Assembly: GCF_022163125.1 (NCBI RefSeq)
Contig: NZ_CP091881.1
Location: forward strand, 1,364,001-1,428,000
Length of the DNA: 64,000 bases
From: Paenibacillus sp. HWE-109
GTDB taxonomy: Bacteria > Bacillota > Bacilli > Paenibacillales > NBRC-103111
Direction of reading: 5' to 3'
Shown here piece after piece: positions 35,415 through 44,235 of this stretch. The notes under the pieces are model-generated. The model saw nothing but the letters and a program-made list of their open reading frames with translations, had not been told where the DNA came from and did not search any database. The translations under genes were made by a program, and so were the position numbers. Position 1 is the stretch's first letter. Each line of letters begins with the position of its first letter.

Positions 35415-35993
35415 ATGACTAATCAGATACCCGATACTTTTAAATATCATTTCGAAAATAACAATAATAAATATATCAAGAAACAGAATTATGAACTAGC
35501 GGCAATTGAGAACGAATGGCCTTTCATACCAAAAAGATTTGGGTATGATCCAATTGATAGTTATACAGCTAGTCGCAGAGGGTTCTATTGCTTATATGAT
35601 ATTGTTGACGAACAACTCGTCCTCAAGTCTTTCTATGTAAATTTGGAACGTTCAGTTGTTAAACCTCCTGACTTGAATGGTGTTTCCGGACAAATTAGAT
35701 ATGGGTGTTTCTGGGAGTATAAAGAAGTGAATTTACATATAACTTATTCGGGAGGAATCATTCTATGTGATGAGTTAGTAGGTCAAGGATACCTTTTTGG
35801 TGGATATGACCGCACACATCATTTCCAATATGTTATTGAGTTACAGTTTGAGAAGGGATTCCTGAAAAATAAAATAGAACACAGTGAAACAATGAAAGAA
35901 ATTAGGAACATGACTGAATTAGATTTCTTTGATAAAGAAGATTTAGTAGCAGATCATTTTTCAGTTTTTTCAGGGAAATGGATTGATTATTAA
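35415..35993 (+). CDS. Hypothetical protein
   Basis: 192 residues, soluble, rich in aromatic residues and without signal peptide. The segment FWEYKEVNLHITYSGGIILC and the ending FSVFSGKWIDY are notable. I do not recognise the family. GAGGTAATAT precedes ATG. The last 31 bp of the gene and 7 bp after it form the right copy of the 38-bp direct repeat, so a second relative of this gene probably once stood near 31.6 kb. Islands with such genes often carry immunity-like proteins; this is only a hint. Confidence 0.55.
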   Translation: MTNQIPDTFKYHFENNNNKYIKKQNYELAAIENEWPFIPKRFGYDPIDSYTASRRGFYCLYDIVDEQLVLKSFYVNLERSVVKPPDLNGVSGQIRYGCFWEYKEVNLHITYSGGIILCDELVGQGYLFGGYDRTHHFQYVIELQFEKGFLKNKIEHSETMKEIRNMTELDFFDKEDLVADHFSVFSGKWIDY

Positions 35994-36000
35994 TAAATAT
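35963..36000. repeat. 38-bp direct repeat, right copy
   Basis: Identical to 31592-31629. It covers the last codons and stop of the hypothetical gene at 35415-35993. Confidence 0.85.
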
Positions 36001-36066
36001 ATCTCAATAAAATAATACTTTCATTGTACTTGAATTTTAGAAAACTTGCGATGAGGTTTAACTTAA

Positions 36067-36525
36067 ATGAGAAAACTGATCTACACATTATTGATTCTAC
36101 TTATTGCGGTAATTATAATAACGGCTTTCTGGTCAAAAAGTAGTGATAGTAAATTAATCGCTCCAACTCTAAATAGCTTCTATAAAGATTTTGTTGAAAA
36201 AGACTATATAAATATGTACAAATATACTGATTTTAGTGCACATACTAAAGATCCCAATTTAACGAATGAAGGAAAAGCAAGTTTGGCAGAAGGATTATTA
36301 AATAACGACAGACATTGGTATGGCAATATTCAAAGCTATTCAATAGATAGTATAAGTTGGCGAGGGATAAACAAACGAAGTGCTACAGTTGCTATAACGA
36401 CTTTAGATGTAAACGGAGATGAACAAACTTTATATGATGAAATTATCATCAAAAGGAAAGGATCAAATTGGTTTATTACAGAGTATAACTCAGGATCTCC
36501 TTGGCGAACTATGAAGATGCCTTAA
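36067..36525 (+). CDS. Membrane-anchored hypothetical protein, SnoaL/DUF4878-like fold possible
   Basis: 152 residues. One N-terminal membrane anchor (LIYTLLILLIAVIIITAFW) is followed by an extracytoplasmic domain of about 125 residues (FYKDFVEKDYINMYKYTDFS). The pattern is reminiscent of NTF2-like lumazine-binding/DUF4878 proteins that end with a strand such as WFITEYNSGSPW. GAGGTTTAA precedes ATG. Function unknown. The following 36526-36794 holds nothing I can support. Confidence 0.55.
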   Translation: MRKLIYTLLILLIAVIIITAFWSKSSDSKLIAPTLNSFYKDFVEKDYINMYKYTDFSAHTKDPNLTNEGKASLAEGLLNNDRHWYGNIQSYSIDSISWRGINKRSATVAITTLDVNGDEQTLYDEIIIKRKGSNWFITEYNSGSPWRTMKMP

Positions 36526-36794
36526 GATGGTATAGTCATGCAAATAAAACAATTCATTTATTAAGTACCTCGGCTTTTAATATTTAGTGTATGGGAGTTG
36601 AATTAAATAGGCGTTTACTGGAAACACACAGATGAAGCAAAAGCCAAGACCGACAAATCGTGGACACATAGGACGTTGGCAAAAACCGCGCCCTAGAGCG
36701 GGATCAACGGCTTGCCCCCTTCAAGCAGCGGTTTATTAATTAAACCTGTCTACTTAAAGGGGAGCATATCACTATCGGTAGCCTGTTCCGTCAT

Positions 36795-38297
36795 TTATAA
36801 TAGCGAAGTTACGAACTTCACCTCCGGAAAGCGGCTATCCGGTCCTTTCATTAAGATTCCGCCTTGATTTTTCAGATACATATCGAAGAAATCCAACATA
36901 TAGGCATTGATAACGGAGTTCGCTCTTTCCGGCGCAATCTTTCCTGTAATGCCCAGCATTTTGAAGATCGGAGAAATGAACTGTACGTCGGTAAAATTCA
37001 AATGCTCCGAATTCTCGATATAGAGGAATTGCCCCCCTGAAGCAACCGTTTCGCGCATCCGTTCAAGCTCTAACTTTTTGTCTTCCGTTACTTGATCCAT
37101 CCACTCTCTTGTGTTGCCCATACGTTTAAGCTCTTCCTCGGTGTAGGCGTGGTTATCCATCACCTTCTTTAATCTTTCGAATTCGCTTTCCGAGTTCATG
37201 AACAAAAACGGCTTTCGCAGACCCTCTCTGTCACGCAGTCGATAAAGCCCTCCATCTAAGTCTACTCCAACTGCGATTCGCGGATCGTAAGAAGCGTCAT
37301 AGGACGTCGCTCCGCCGATGGAATGACCGAACACCCCGACATGACCGAGATCCATCCTCCCTTTTAGATGACTTGGAATCTGCCCCGATTGGATGAGTTC
37401 GAATTGGTCCAGCGCAAACGCCACATCGTCGGTTAAAACTTTTCCCAACTTGTCGCGATTTCCGCTTTCCGTCCGGTAATCATGGTCGGGTGAGAATAAG
37501 TCGTTGGTTGAGATGGTCGTGATTCGACCGTCTGGAAACTCGGTTGCAAATGTATTGTAGGTGTGGTCGATCACTGCCACGATATATCCGTGACTGGCGA
37601 GATTTTCGGCTTGCGACGTGTGGAGGAACCTGGAAGAGCCGAAGCCGGGATTCGCAAGGATCAGCGGGTAGGACGTCTGTGCCGAAGAGACTTCGACCCC
37701 CGAATAAGTATGACTGGATACGTACTTCAGGTGCCCAAAAGTAAACCCGGGAAGGCCATAGTTCGCGGCCATATAAGGTAAAATTTGGGTATCGTGAATA
37801 AAGGGAGCGTACTTGCCGGTGCTAGCTTGAGCCGGATACCAGACCTGAACCATCAATTCTCTCTTACCATCTCTGGCTTTGTCGAAAATCTCTTCCCTAT
37901 TCGTATCCACGAAATGAAAAGTTTGCGTTCCTACCTTAAATTCGCCTGCCGGTTCAGGTAGTTTAAATACAGGAAAAGCATACATGAGACCCGCTGTTAC
38001 GACCAGCATTATCGCTATAGCGGTATAAGCTGAACCCAACATGAATCGCGGGAATTTTTTGGGGCCGGTTTTTTTAAAATAGCTATAACCTGAAATGGCT
38101 AAAAAAATGATCGTTATGCAATATGGGAAAAATAGCTGAACTCTATATCCTTCCACCGTCCAATGAATGACCAGTAAAAGTGTGGCGATCCCGCTTGCAA
38201 CGAATACAGGAATTCTACGCCGTTCTTTTTTTAATAGGACTGTTAATGTAAACAATCCGATGTTTGACAAAAAAAGCAACAGTTCAAACAGCCTCAT
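36795..38297 (-). CDS. Alpha/beta hydrolase, PAF-acetylhydrolase-like, with N-terminal membrane domain
   Basis: 500 residues. The first 130 or so contain four hydrophobic segments (LLLFLSNIGLFTLTVLL, FVASGIATLLLVIHWTV and others), followed by an extracytoplasmic hydrolase. The nucleophile elbow is GVFGHSIGG (Ser near 326), and the fold resembles PAF acetylhydrolase/lipase proteins. The active-site His is probably in ENSEHLNFTD near the C-terminus. AAAAGGAGA precedes ATG at 38297. It may cleave short-chain acyl esters of lipids or antibiotics. It is divergent from the Bce-type module and could share its regulation; this is a weak inference. Confidence 0.8.
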   Translation of the reverse strand: MRLFELLLFLSNIGLFTLTVLLKKERRRIPVFVASGIATLLLVIHWTVEGYRVQLFFPYCITIIFLAISGYSYFKKTGPKKFPRFMLGSAYTAIAIMLVVTAGLMYAFPVFKLPEPAGEFKVGTQTFHFVDTNREEIFDKARDGKRELMVQVWYPAQASTGKYAPFIHDTQILPYMAANYGLPGFTFGHLKYVSSHTYSGVEVSSAQTSYPLILANPGFGSSRFLHTSQAENLASHGYIVAVIDHTYNTFATEFPDGRITTISTNDLFSPDHDYRTESGNRDKLGKVLTDDVAFALDQFELIQSGQIPSHLKGRMDLGHVGVFGHSIGGATSYDASYDPRIAVGVDLDGGLYRLRDREGLRKPFLFMNSESEFERLKKVMDNHAYTEEELKRMGNTREWMDQVTEDKKLELERMRETVASGGQFLYIENSEHLNFTDVQFISPIFKMLGITGKIAPERANSVINAYMLDFFDMYLKNQGGILMKGPDSRFPEVKFVTSLL

Positions 38298-38591
38298 CTC
38301 GATTCTCCTTTTAAAAAAATTCTATTTTCGTTCGTTCCAATCTTATCCTGCCAGATTGGCCTAAGCTATCGATTTGCCTTACATCTACCTTACAATTTTG
38401 TAATTCGATCTTGCGGTATTGGAGGACCCGTAAACGGTTTATTTTCAGCTTGAAAGAGAGCCGCTTAAGGTTATAATAGATTGCAGCGGAACCTAATCCA
38501 ACCTATTCAAACCATAGAAACACAGTAAGTTCCAATCGCTCTTTGGCGAAGGCATACTGGTTTTTTGAAAATCAGAAAGGAGCCAAGTCCT

Positions 38592-39293
38592 ATGTTTAGT
38601 ATCCTGATTGTGGAGGACGATCTTAAGCTGGCGCAGCTGCTTCAATCATATATGGAGAAATATGGGTACCTGGCTGAAGCAGTCCAGGAGTTCGACCGAG
38701 TTATGGAGGTGTTCCAGGGCATCCGTCCGGATCTTGTGCTGCTGGATGTCAATTTGCCCCGTTACGACGGCTATTACTGGTGCAGGCAAATTCGAACGGT
38801 CTCCACCTGCCCGATTCTGTTTATCTCCGCCCGCGACGGCAAGATGGAGCAGGTCATGGCGCTGGAGAACGGGGCGGACGATTATATCGCCAAGCCCTTC
38901 GATTATGAAGTGGTAATGGCCAAGATCAAGAGCCAACTTCGCCGCGCTTACGGCTCATACGCCCTGGGCAAGAGGGAACGGACCGTGGAATGCGCAGGAC
39001 TCGTGTTGTATCCCGAAAGGCTTGAGCTGACCTTATCCGGCAAAAGCGTAGATCTCAGTCATAAAGAATCCTTGCTGATGGAAACACTGATGGAAAGCAG
39101 CTCCAAGGTGGTCAGCCGCGATTGGCTTCTGGACAAGCTGTGGGACGGTCAACAGTTAGTTGACGACAACACGCTTAATGTCAATATCACGCGCATCCGC
39201 AAAAAATTAGCCGAGCTCGGCATTGAAGAAGCGTTGGAAACCGTGCGGGGAGCCGGGTATAAACTGCGGCCTTTCTGGAGGGAGGAGTCATGA
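38592..39293 (+). CDS. OmpR-family response regulator, BceR-like
   Basis: 233 residues: receiver domain with phospho-acceptor Asp in LLDVNLPRYDGYYW near residue 52, and a C-terminal winged helix (LSHKESLLMETLMESSSKVV and VDDNTLNVNITRIRKKL). ATG at 38592 has AAAGGAG upstream; the longer frame from 38565 is unsupported. The stop overlaps the kinase start (ATGA). With the next three genes it forms a Bce-type antimicrobial-peptide sensing and detoxification module, and should act on the promoter of the ABC genes. Confidence 0.92.
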   Translation: MFSILIVEDDLKLAQLLQSYMEKYGYLAEAVQEFDRVMEVFQGIRPDLVLLDVNLPRYDGYYWCRQIRTVSTCPILFISARDGKMEQVMALENGADDYIAKPFDYEVVMAKIKSQLRRAYGSYALGKRERTVECAGLVLYPERLELTLSGKSVDLSHKESLLMETLMESSSKVVSRDWLLDKLWDGQQLVDDNTLNVNITRIRKKLAELGIEEALETVRGAGYKLRPFWREES

Positions 39294-40285
39294 GGCTGTT
39301 TTGGAGAGAGCATGTGCCGTTAGTATTCATGTATGCCGGACAGCTTCTGCTGACTGTTTATATGTGCCGTTTATCCGGTTTCCGAAATACCTTCGATCTT
39401 GTGTACATCTGCATGGTAAATACGGCCTTGTTCGCTTTTTACTTGATATACCGTTATATCCGCCATTTTCGATTTTATCGGAGACTGACTCGTCCTCTTC
39501 TGTCAATTGACGAATCGGCCGAATTTGTCGGGAACGCACCGCTCGCGGATGCACTTGGGCATCTGCTCCAAGAGAAGTATCGTCTTTATCAGAACGATAT
39601 TGGGCAACACCGCAAGAAGCTAAACGATCACATCACCTTTATCAATCAGTGGGTGCATCAGATGAAAACTCCGCTATCTGTTATGCACCTTGCGGTTCAG
39701 AAAGAAACCGACCCCTTCTTTGACAGCATGCGAGAGGAAATAGACAAGCTGAAGAAGGGGCTAGACACGGTGCTGTATACCTCGCGATTGGATGCGTTCG
39801 AGCAGGATTTCGTGGCGGAGCCGGTGCATCTTCGTCAGTTGGTCGGTAAAGTGGCGGCTGAACACAAAAATTTATTTATCCGCAATAAGGTCTTCCCGGA
39901 AATCCAGGTGGATGACCGATTGATGGTCATGTCCGATGACAAGTGGCTTGCCTTCGCACTCGGCCAATTAATCACCAATGCGGTAAGGTATTCGGCCGGC
40001 GCAAGCAGCCGTGTCATGATTACCTCTGTTGTGCGCGGACAGCGAGCCGCTCTTGAGATTCGGGACAACGGCGCCGGAATCCCGAAACAGGATATCAAGC
40101 GGGTGTTCGACGCGTATTTTACAGGGGAAAACGGAAGACGGTTCGGCGAATCCACCGGCATGGGGCTCTACCTGGTTCGGGAGATCGCCTCGCGCCTTGA
40201 TCATCGCGTCGAGCTTGAATCTGAGCAGGGACAAGGAACAGTAGTACGTATATGGATGGGAATCGCGCATGTTCAAGCTCCATGA
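39290..40285 (+). CDS. Intramembrane-sensing histidine kinase, BceS-like
   Basis: 331 residues with two close membrane segments near the N-terminus (about 14-30 and 38-58) and almost no extracellular loop, typical of BceS-type kinases that read the state of their ABC transporter. The phospho-accepting His is in INQWVHQMKTPLSVMHL (about 123), and the ATPase N-box is LITNAVRYS. It overlaps the response regulator gene by 4 bp. The terminator hairpin at 40267 begins inside the last codons. Confidence 0.92.
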   Translation: MRLFWREHVPLVFMYAGQLLLTVYMCRLSGFRNTFDLVYICMVNTALFAFYLIYRYIRHFRFYRRLTRPLLSIDESAEFVGNAPLADALGHLLQEKYRLYQNDIGQHRKKLNDHITFINQWVHQMKTPLSVMHLAVQKETDPFFDSMREEIDKLKKGLDTVLYTSRLDAFEQDFVAEPVHLRQLVGKVAAEHKNLFIRNKVFPEIQVDDRLMVMSDDKWLAFALGQLITNAVRYSAGASSRVMITSVVRGQRAALEIRDNGAGIPKQDIKRVFDAYFTGENGRRFGESTGMGLYLVREIASRLDHRVELESEQGQGTVVRIWMGIAHVQAP

Positions 40286-40302
40286 ACATGCTTTGTTTTT
40301 TT
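40267..40302 (+). terminator. Terminator overlapping the kinase stop codon
   Basis: GCATGTTCA (40267-40275) pairs with TGAACATGC (40283-40291) and is followed by TTTGTTTTTTT. It separates regulator genes from the ABC genes, so the latter likely have their own inducible promoter in 40303-40426. Confidence 0.85.
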
Positions 40303-40426
40303 ATTACAGCATTGTAAGATTTGATTAAGAATAATCGATGGGATAGCGAACCAGGATCGGTTATGATTATGCGAGAGAGCCTTGGAAATTCGAAATTCCG
40401 ACCATATGAAAGGAAGAATGCTTGAT

Positions 40427-41200
40427 ATGGATATGTTAATCGTACGCAATCTGGGAAAAGTTTATAATGGCAGCATCGCGTATAGGGCGATGAGCGACAT
40501 GAACCTGGTTGTCGAGAAAGGTGAGTTTGTCGGTATTATGGGTCCTTCAGGCAGCGGCAAAACAACGCTGCTGAATGTAGTATCCACAATCGACACACCT
40601 ACCTCCGGGGAAGTGTTGATTAATGGGGAAAACCCCCATTTGTTATCCAAAGACGATCTGGCCCTGTTCCGCAGACGGAAGCTGGGCTTTGTCTTTCAGG
40701 ATTTTAATTTGCTAGATACGCTGACCATAGGGGAAAATATCATTCTCCCTCTTACGCTGGATGGGAAAAGCCTGAAAGAGATGGATGCCAAACTTCATCT
40801 GGTGGCGGAAAAACTGGGCATCACCCAAATTCTGAATAATCGAACCTATGAAGTGTCGGGAGGGCAACGGCAGAGAGCCACCATTGCAAGGGCCATTATT
40901 CATTCCCCTTCGCTGCTGCTGGCCGATGAGCCGACGGGAAATCTCGATTCCAAATCCTCACGTGATGTAATGGAAACGATGGAGGCCATCAACCAAACCG
41001 ATCATACGACCATGCTGCTGGTCACCCATGACGCTCTCGCAGCTAGCTACTGCCACCGGGTCGTATTCATCAAGGACGGTCGGCTCTATAATGAATTTTA
41101 CCGGGGGAACAACCGGCAGGCCTTCTTCCAACAGATTATCGATATGCTTTCGCTAATGGGAGGGAATGCAGATGAGCTTTCGCCGCTTCGAGTCAATTAA
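40427..41200 (+). CDS. ABC transporter ATPase, BceA-like
   Basis: 257 residues. Walker A GPSGSGKTT near residue 43, signature VSGGQRQRATIARAI near 145, Walker B LLLADEPTGNLDS near 167 and THDALAASYCHRVVF are all present, as in the BceA/LolD/MacB branch. ATG at 40427 is chosen among several in-frame ATGs because AAAGGAAG lies 10 nt upstream. It pairs with the 627-residue permease that follows and probably protects against cell-wall-active peptides such as bacitracin. Confidence 0.92.
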   Translation: MDMLIVRNLGKVYNGSIAYRAMSDMNLVVEKGEFVGIMGPSGSGKTTLLNVVSTIDTPTSGEVLINGENPHLLSKDDLALFRRRKLGFVFQDFNLLDTLTIGENIILPLTLDGKSLKEMDAKLHLVAEKLGITQILNNRTYEVSGGQRQRATIARAIIHSPSLLLADEPTGNLDSKSSRDVMETMEAINQTDHTTMLLVTHDALAASYCHRVVFIKDGRLYNEFYRGNNRQAFFQQIIDMLSLMGGNADELSPLRVN

Positions 41201-41258
41201 GAGGAGTTCCCGGCTGTCCATGATGACCATTACGGTAATGGGTCGGGAGGGTCAATAA

Positions 41259-43142
41259 ATGACGTTGCGACAATTTGCCTTCCGCAATGTTAGCCGGAAC
41301 AAACGAACGTATGCCGCTTTTTTTCTGAGCAGCACGTTTTCGGTGATGATCTTTTTCATTTATGCTGTTTTTATTTTTCACCCTGCAATTAAAAATTCCG
41401 GTTTCAATTGGTCGGCGGTTCAGGCAATGACAGTTGCGGAATATATCGTGTATGTGTTCTCCATCTTCTTCGTATTCTATTCTGTCAGTGCCTTCCTGAA
41501 ATCCCGCAAACGGGAATTCGGCGTGCTCATCATGCACGGTATGACCTACAATCAGCTGCGACGGATAGTCTTTATCGAAAGCATGGTGATCGGTTTCGCT
41601 TCCATTGTGACAGGTCTTGCCGCCGGCATGCTGTTCGCCAAACTATTCATGATGATCGGAGCCGATGTGATGCAGATGAGCCCGCTGCCATACTACATGC
41701 CAGGCAAGGCAATTCTACTCACTCTGTCCGCATTCGTGCTGTTGTTTCTCGTCATCTCCGCGTTCACTGCCGCATTCGTACGAGCCAGCAAGCCGATCGA
41801 TCTGCTGAAAGGCGGCGCCAAACCAAAGCCTGAGCCTAAATCATCCGTTTTTCTTACAATTACAGCGTTCTGCCTTCTTCTAGCCGGATACATCATTTCG
41901 TTCCTGGTTAAAGGCGCCACGGTCGTTTTCGCTCTTTTGCCGGTCACGGTCATAGTCATCATCGGCACTTACTTTTTGTATACACAGTTGAGCGTGTTTG
42001 TGATTCGCACTTTAAGAAACAACCGCTCTGTCTTTTTGCGAAAAACGAATGTGCTCGTTTTTTCCGACATGGCTTACCGCATGAAGGACAACGCCCGGCT
42101 GTTCTTTCTCGTGACGATCGTTTCGACAGTCGCCATTTGCGCCTTGGGCGGCTTTATGGGATTTCTGGAAACAATCCACAAACAAATCTCGGAAGCGTAC
42201 CCGTTCGCCTATAATTACATCCAGACCACCGGCGATGTCGGGCAAGCAGCTGATCAAACGAAAATAATCGAACAAGTGCTCAAAGAACGGGGAATTCGTT
42301 ATGATAAATTGTCCGTCCATGTAGCGAACTTCGATTCGATACATGGACAATCACTGAACTTCATCCGCCTGTCCGAGTATACCAAGCTTGCCCAAGCCTT
42401 GGATTACCCGGTACTGTCGTTGCAGGAAAATGAAGCCGCAGCCATCTGGACCATGAAAAACCGGCCGTTTCCGGAACGCGAGTGGTCAGTAAAGGGAACA
42501 TCCCTCACACTCAGCATGAAACAAACCGTCGGAAAGGCGGTCACGCCTCCCATTATCGATGAACCGCTGTTGATCGTTCAGGATCGGATGCTTGACTCCT
42601 TTGGCAATCCGAATAATGAGCAGCTTTTAACCGTTTACAATACGGACAGCGCCGATTCAACGGCGGACACGGGGGAGGCCATCGCTGGGCAGCTAGGATA
42701 TGCACAAACCTCCGGTTTTTGGTTCGCATCTCCTGCCTATTTGGAGGAACAGATGAAGCGCACCTATAATCTGATGCTTTTCGTCGGGTTGTTTGTCAGT
42801 TGCTTATTTTTTGTTGTATCGGGAAGCTTTCTATATTTCCGGCTGTTTACCGACCTGAACGATGACAAGATGAAGTACCGTTCCATAAGGAAGATCGGGT
42901 TGACCGACAAGGAGCTTGAGAAGGTGGCGAATCTTCAGATAGCGCTGTTGTTTTTCGTACCGCTCGCGGTCGCACTCATCCACAGCTCGGTTGCGCTCTA
43001 CGCTCTGCATAACCTGCTCCATTCGCCGGTCATTCGTTCGGCCGTTACGGTCTGCATCGTTTTCCTTACCGCACAATTCCTGTACTTTCTCCTAATCCGT
43101 TCCCGTTATATAAAGCATTTGAAACAATCAGCGGGGCTTTAA
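41259..43142 (+). CDS. ABC transporter permease, BceB-like
   Basis: 627 residues with the Bce architecture. There is an N-terminal FtsX-type segment set (MTLRQFAFRNVSRNKRTYAA; four to six membrane helices), a large extracytoplasmic domain of about 220 residues in the middle (about 300-510) that binds peptide antibiotics or lipid II intermediates, and C-terminal helices. GGGAGGG precedes ATG. Length is close to that of B. subtilis BceB (about 646). It works with the ATPase for target protection and with the kinase for flux sensing; this is known of the family. Confidence 0.9.
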   Translation: MTLRQFAFRNVSRNKRTYAAFFLSSTFSVMIFFIYAVFIFHPAIKNSGFNWSAVQAMTVAEYIVYVFSIFFVFYSVSAFLKSRKREFGVLIMHGMTYNQLRRIVFIESMVIGFASIVTGLAAGMLFAKLFMMIGADVMQMSPLPYYMPGKAILLTLSAFVLLFLVISAFTAAFVRASKPIDLLKGGAKPKPEPKSSVFLTITAFCLLLAGYIISFLVKGATVVFALLPVTVIVIIGTYFLYTQLSVFVIRTLRNNRSVFLRKTNVLVFSDMAYRMKDNARLFFLVTIVSTVAICALGGFMGFLETIHKQISEAYPFAYNYIQTTGDVGQAADQTKIIEQVLKERGIRYDKLSVHVANFDSIHGQSLNFIRLSEYTKLAQALDYPVLSLQENEAAAIWTMKNRPFPEREWSVKGTSLTLSMKQTVGKAVTPPIIDEPLLIVQDRMLDSFGNPNNEQLLTVYNTDSADSTADTGEAIAGQLGYAQTSGFWFASPAYLEEQMKRTYNLMLFVGLFVSCLFFVVSGSFLYFRLFTDLNDDKMKYRSIRKIGLTDKELEKVANLQIALLFFVPLAVALIHSSVALYALHNLLHSPVIRSAVTVCIVFLTAQFLYFLLIRSRYIKHLKQSAGL

Positions 43143-43405
43143 CTGATAGCCCCTATTTCTGAAAGGATCGTCGGCTTGGAACCGGATTGCAAGACTGTTG
43201 TGTAGAAGTTTGAACAATCAATAGAACCTTGATTATTGGTTCTTTACTCTATGCTGTAATCATTTATTTACATGTTGGTTATCAATGGCAGTTTCTCGCT
43301 CTGTGCATAATTTCACTTATGGTAATTTGAATAGGACTGTTACATGGAAGTCAGAACAAATAAACTCTACAACCAATGTTATATCTTCAGGGAGGTAGCC
43401 ATGTA

Positions 43406-43855
43406 TTGAGAAGATTAATTATTTATATCTTGTTGTTCCCCGTTTTGGTTTCCGTGGCGCTTTGGGGATGTGAAAATAAAGATACTAGTCAGCAGAGTAT
43501 CAAGACAGACATAAAGCCAATTATGGATAGATTCCCAAAACTAGGTGAAATCCAAAAATGTGTTTGGTCAGCAGAAACAATAGGAAAACAAGGGGGGATC
43601 GGACCAACAAATTATAGGTTAATGGGCTATGTCGAGTTACGGAACACAGAATTTAGATTGTTTCTGTCCAAGTACAAGTGGACGCATGTAGCTTCAGATT
43701 GGAAGCCTACAATGGATTCAAAGTACATTGGAACCAAACCTTATAGTTGGTCGTTTAGCGATGAATTTAATAACTTCATAAAGTCATCGAACTATGTTGG
43801 CAAGTTCTACTTAGATACTGATAATGGAGTTATATATTTTGAAGTCGAAAGATAA
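43406..43855 (+). CDS. Small lipoprotein of unknown function
   Basis: About 149 residues from TTG 43406, which has GGGAGGT upstream with 9-nt spacing; the frame opens earlier at 43376. The signal peptide ends in the lipobox LWGC. The mature domain (WSAETIGKQGGIGPTNYRLM, YVELRNTEFRLFLSKYKW) is not recognised. It is exported and lipid-anchored. After its TAA the same frame stays open for 44 more codons. The 43143-43375 gap upstream shows no other gene. Confidence 0.6.
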   Translation: MRRLIIYILLFPVLVSVALWGCENKDTSQQSIKTDIKPIMDRFPKLGEIQKCVWSAETIGKQGGIGPTNYRLMGYVELRNTEFRLFLSKYKWTHVASDWKPTMDSKYIGTKPYSWSFSDEFNNFIKSSNYVGKFYLDTDNGVIYFEVER

Positions 43856-43990
43856 ACGTTAGGTAAATTCAATGAGCGAGATAAAAATACAGCTTACTAT
43901 GTGCTAGATATTATCCATAAAAATTCATGGAGATTGCCTATACTTTGGAACAACGAGGAATGGTTTAATATGTTCGAATCGCAGCAATAA
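43856..43990 (+). pseudogene. In-frame decayed gene end after the lipoprotein stop
   Basis: Directly after TAA the same frame reads GKFNERDKNTAYYVLDIIHK, then RLPILWNNEEWFNMF, ending at TAA 43988-43990. There is no usable start codon. It is either the remnant of a second gene or an ancestral C-terminal extension cut off by the stop. Confidence 0.4.
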
Positions 43991-44067
43991 GTACATTTAA
44001 CTTGCTTTCATGTCTCCCAGTGTACAATGGTAGAGAACCTAGCCGCAGGCCGTGGGCTAGGCCTTTT
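43988..44067 (+). repeat. Repeated terminator-bearing unit, copy B
   Basis: Matches the unit at 16588-16665: TAAGTACATTTAACTTGCTT, then TCTCCCAG, then GTAGAGAACCTAGCCGC and the hairpin CCTAGCC/GGCTAGG with a following CTTTT. It also begins at a TAA stop. Confidence 0.75.
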
Positions 44068-44190
44068 GTGCTTGGATATCCGTTTGGAATAATCCCCTTA
44101 CGCGAAAATGATGGAATAAGTACAAGAAAATGGTTTGAAATGTCCATTGCCCTAGTCCGTTAAATTATCTATAATAAACCCGAATATAAT

Positions 44191-44205
44191 TGAGAATCAA
44201 TCTCA
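44191..44205. promoter_or_regulatory. Fur box
   Basis: TGAGAATCAATCTCA, a near-palindromic 7-1-7 site related to TGATAATNATTATCA, 30 bp before the ABC half-transporter gene. Iron repression is inferred. Confidence 0.7.
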
Positions 44206-44235
44206 ATAAAATAACATTGGACTAGGAGGATATCG

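Larger units (their letters stand above)
29960..36600. other. AT-rich accessory island
   Basis: From just after the terminator to about 36.6 kb the DNA is visibly richer in A and T than both flanks. It carries mostly unknown or repair-type genes, several decayed gene ends and a 38-bp direct repeat. No integrase or tRNA end was seen. Horizontal acquisition is inferred from composition and content. Confidence 0.6.
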
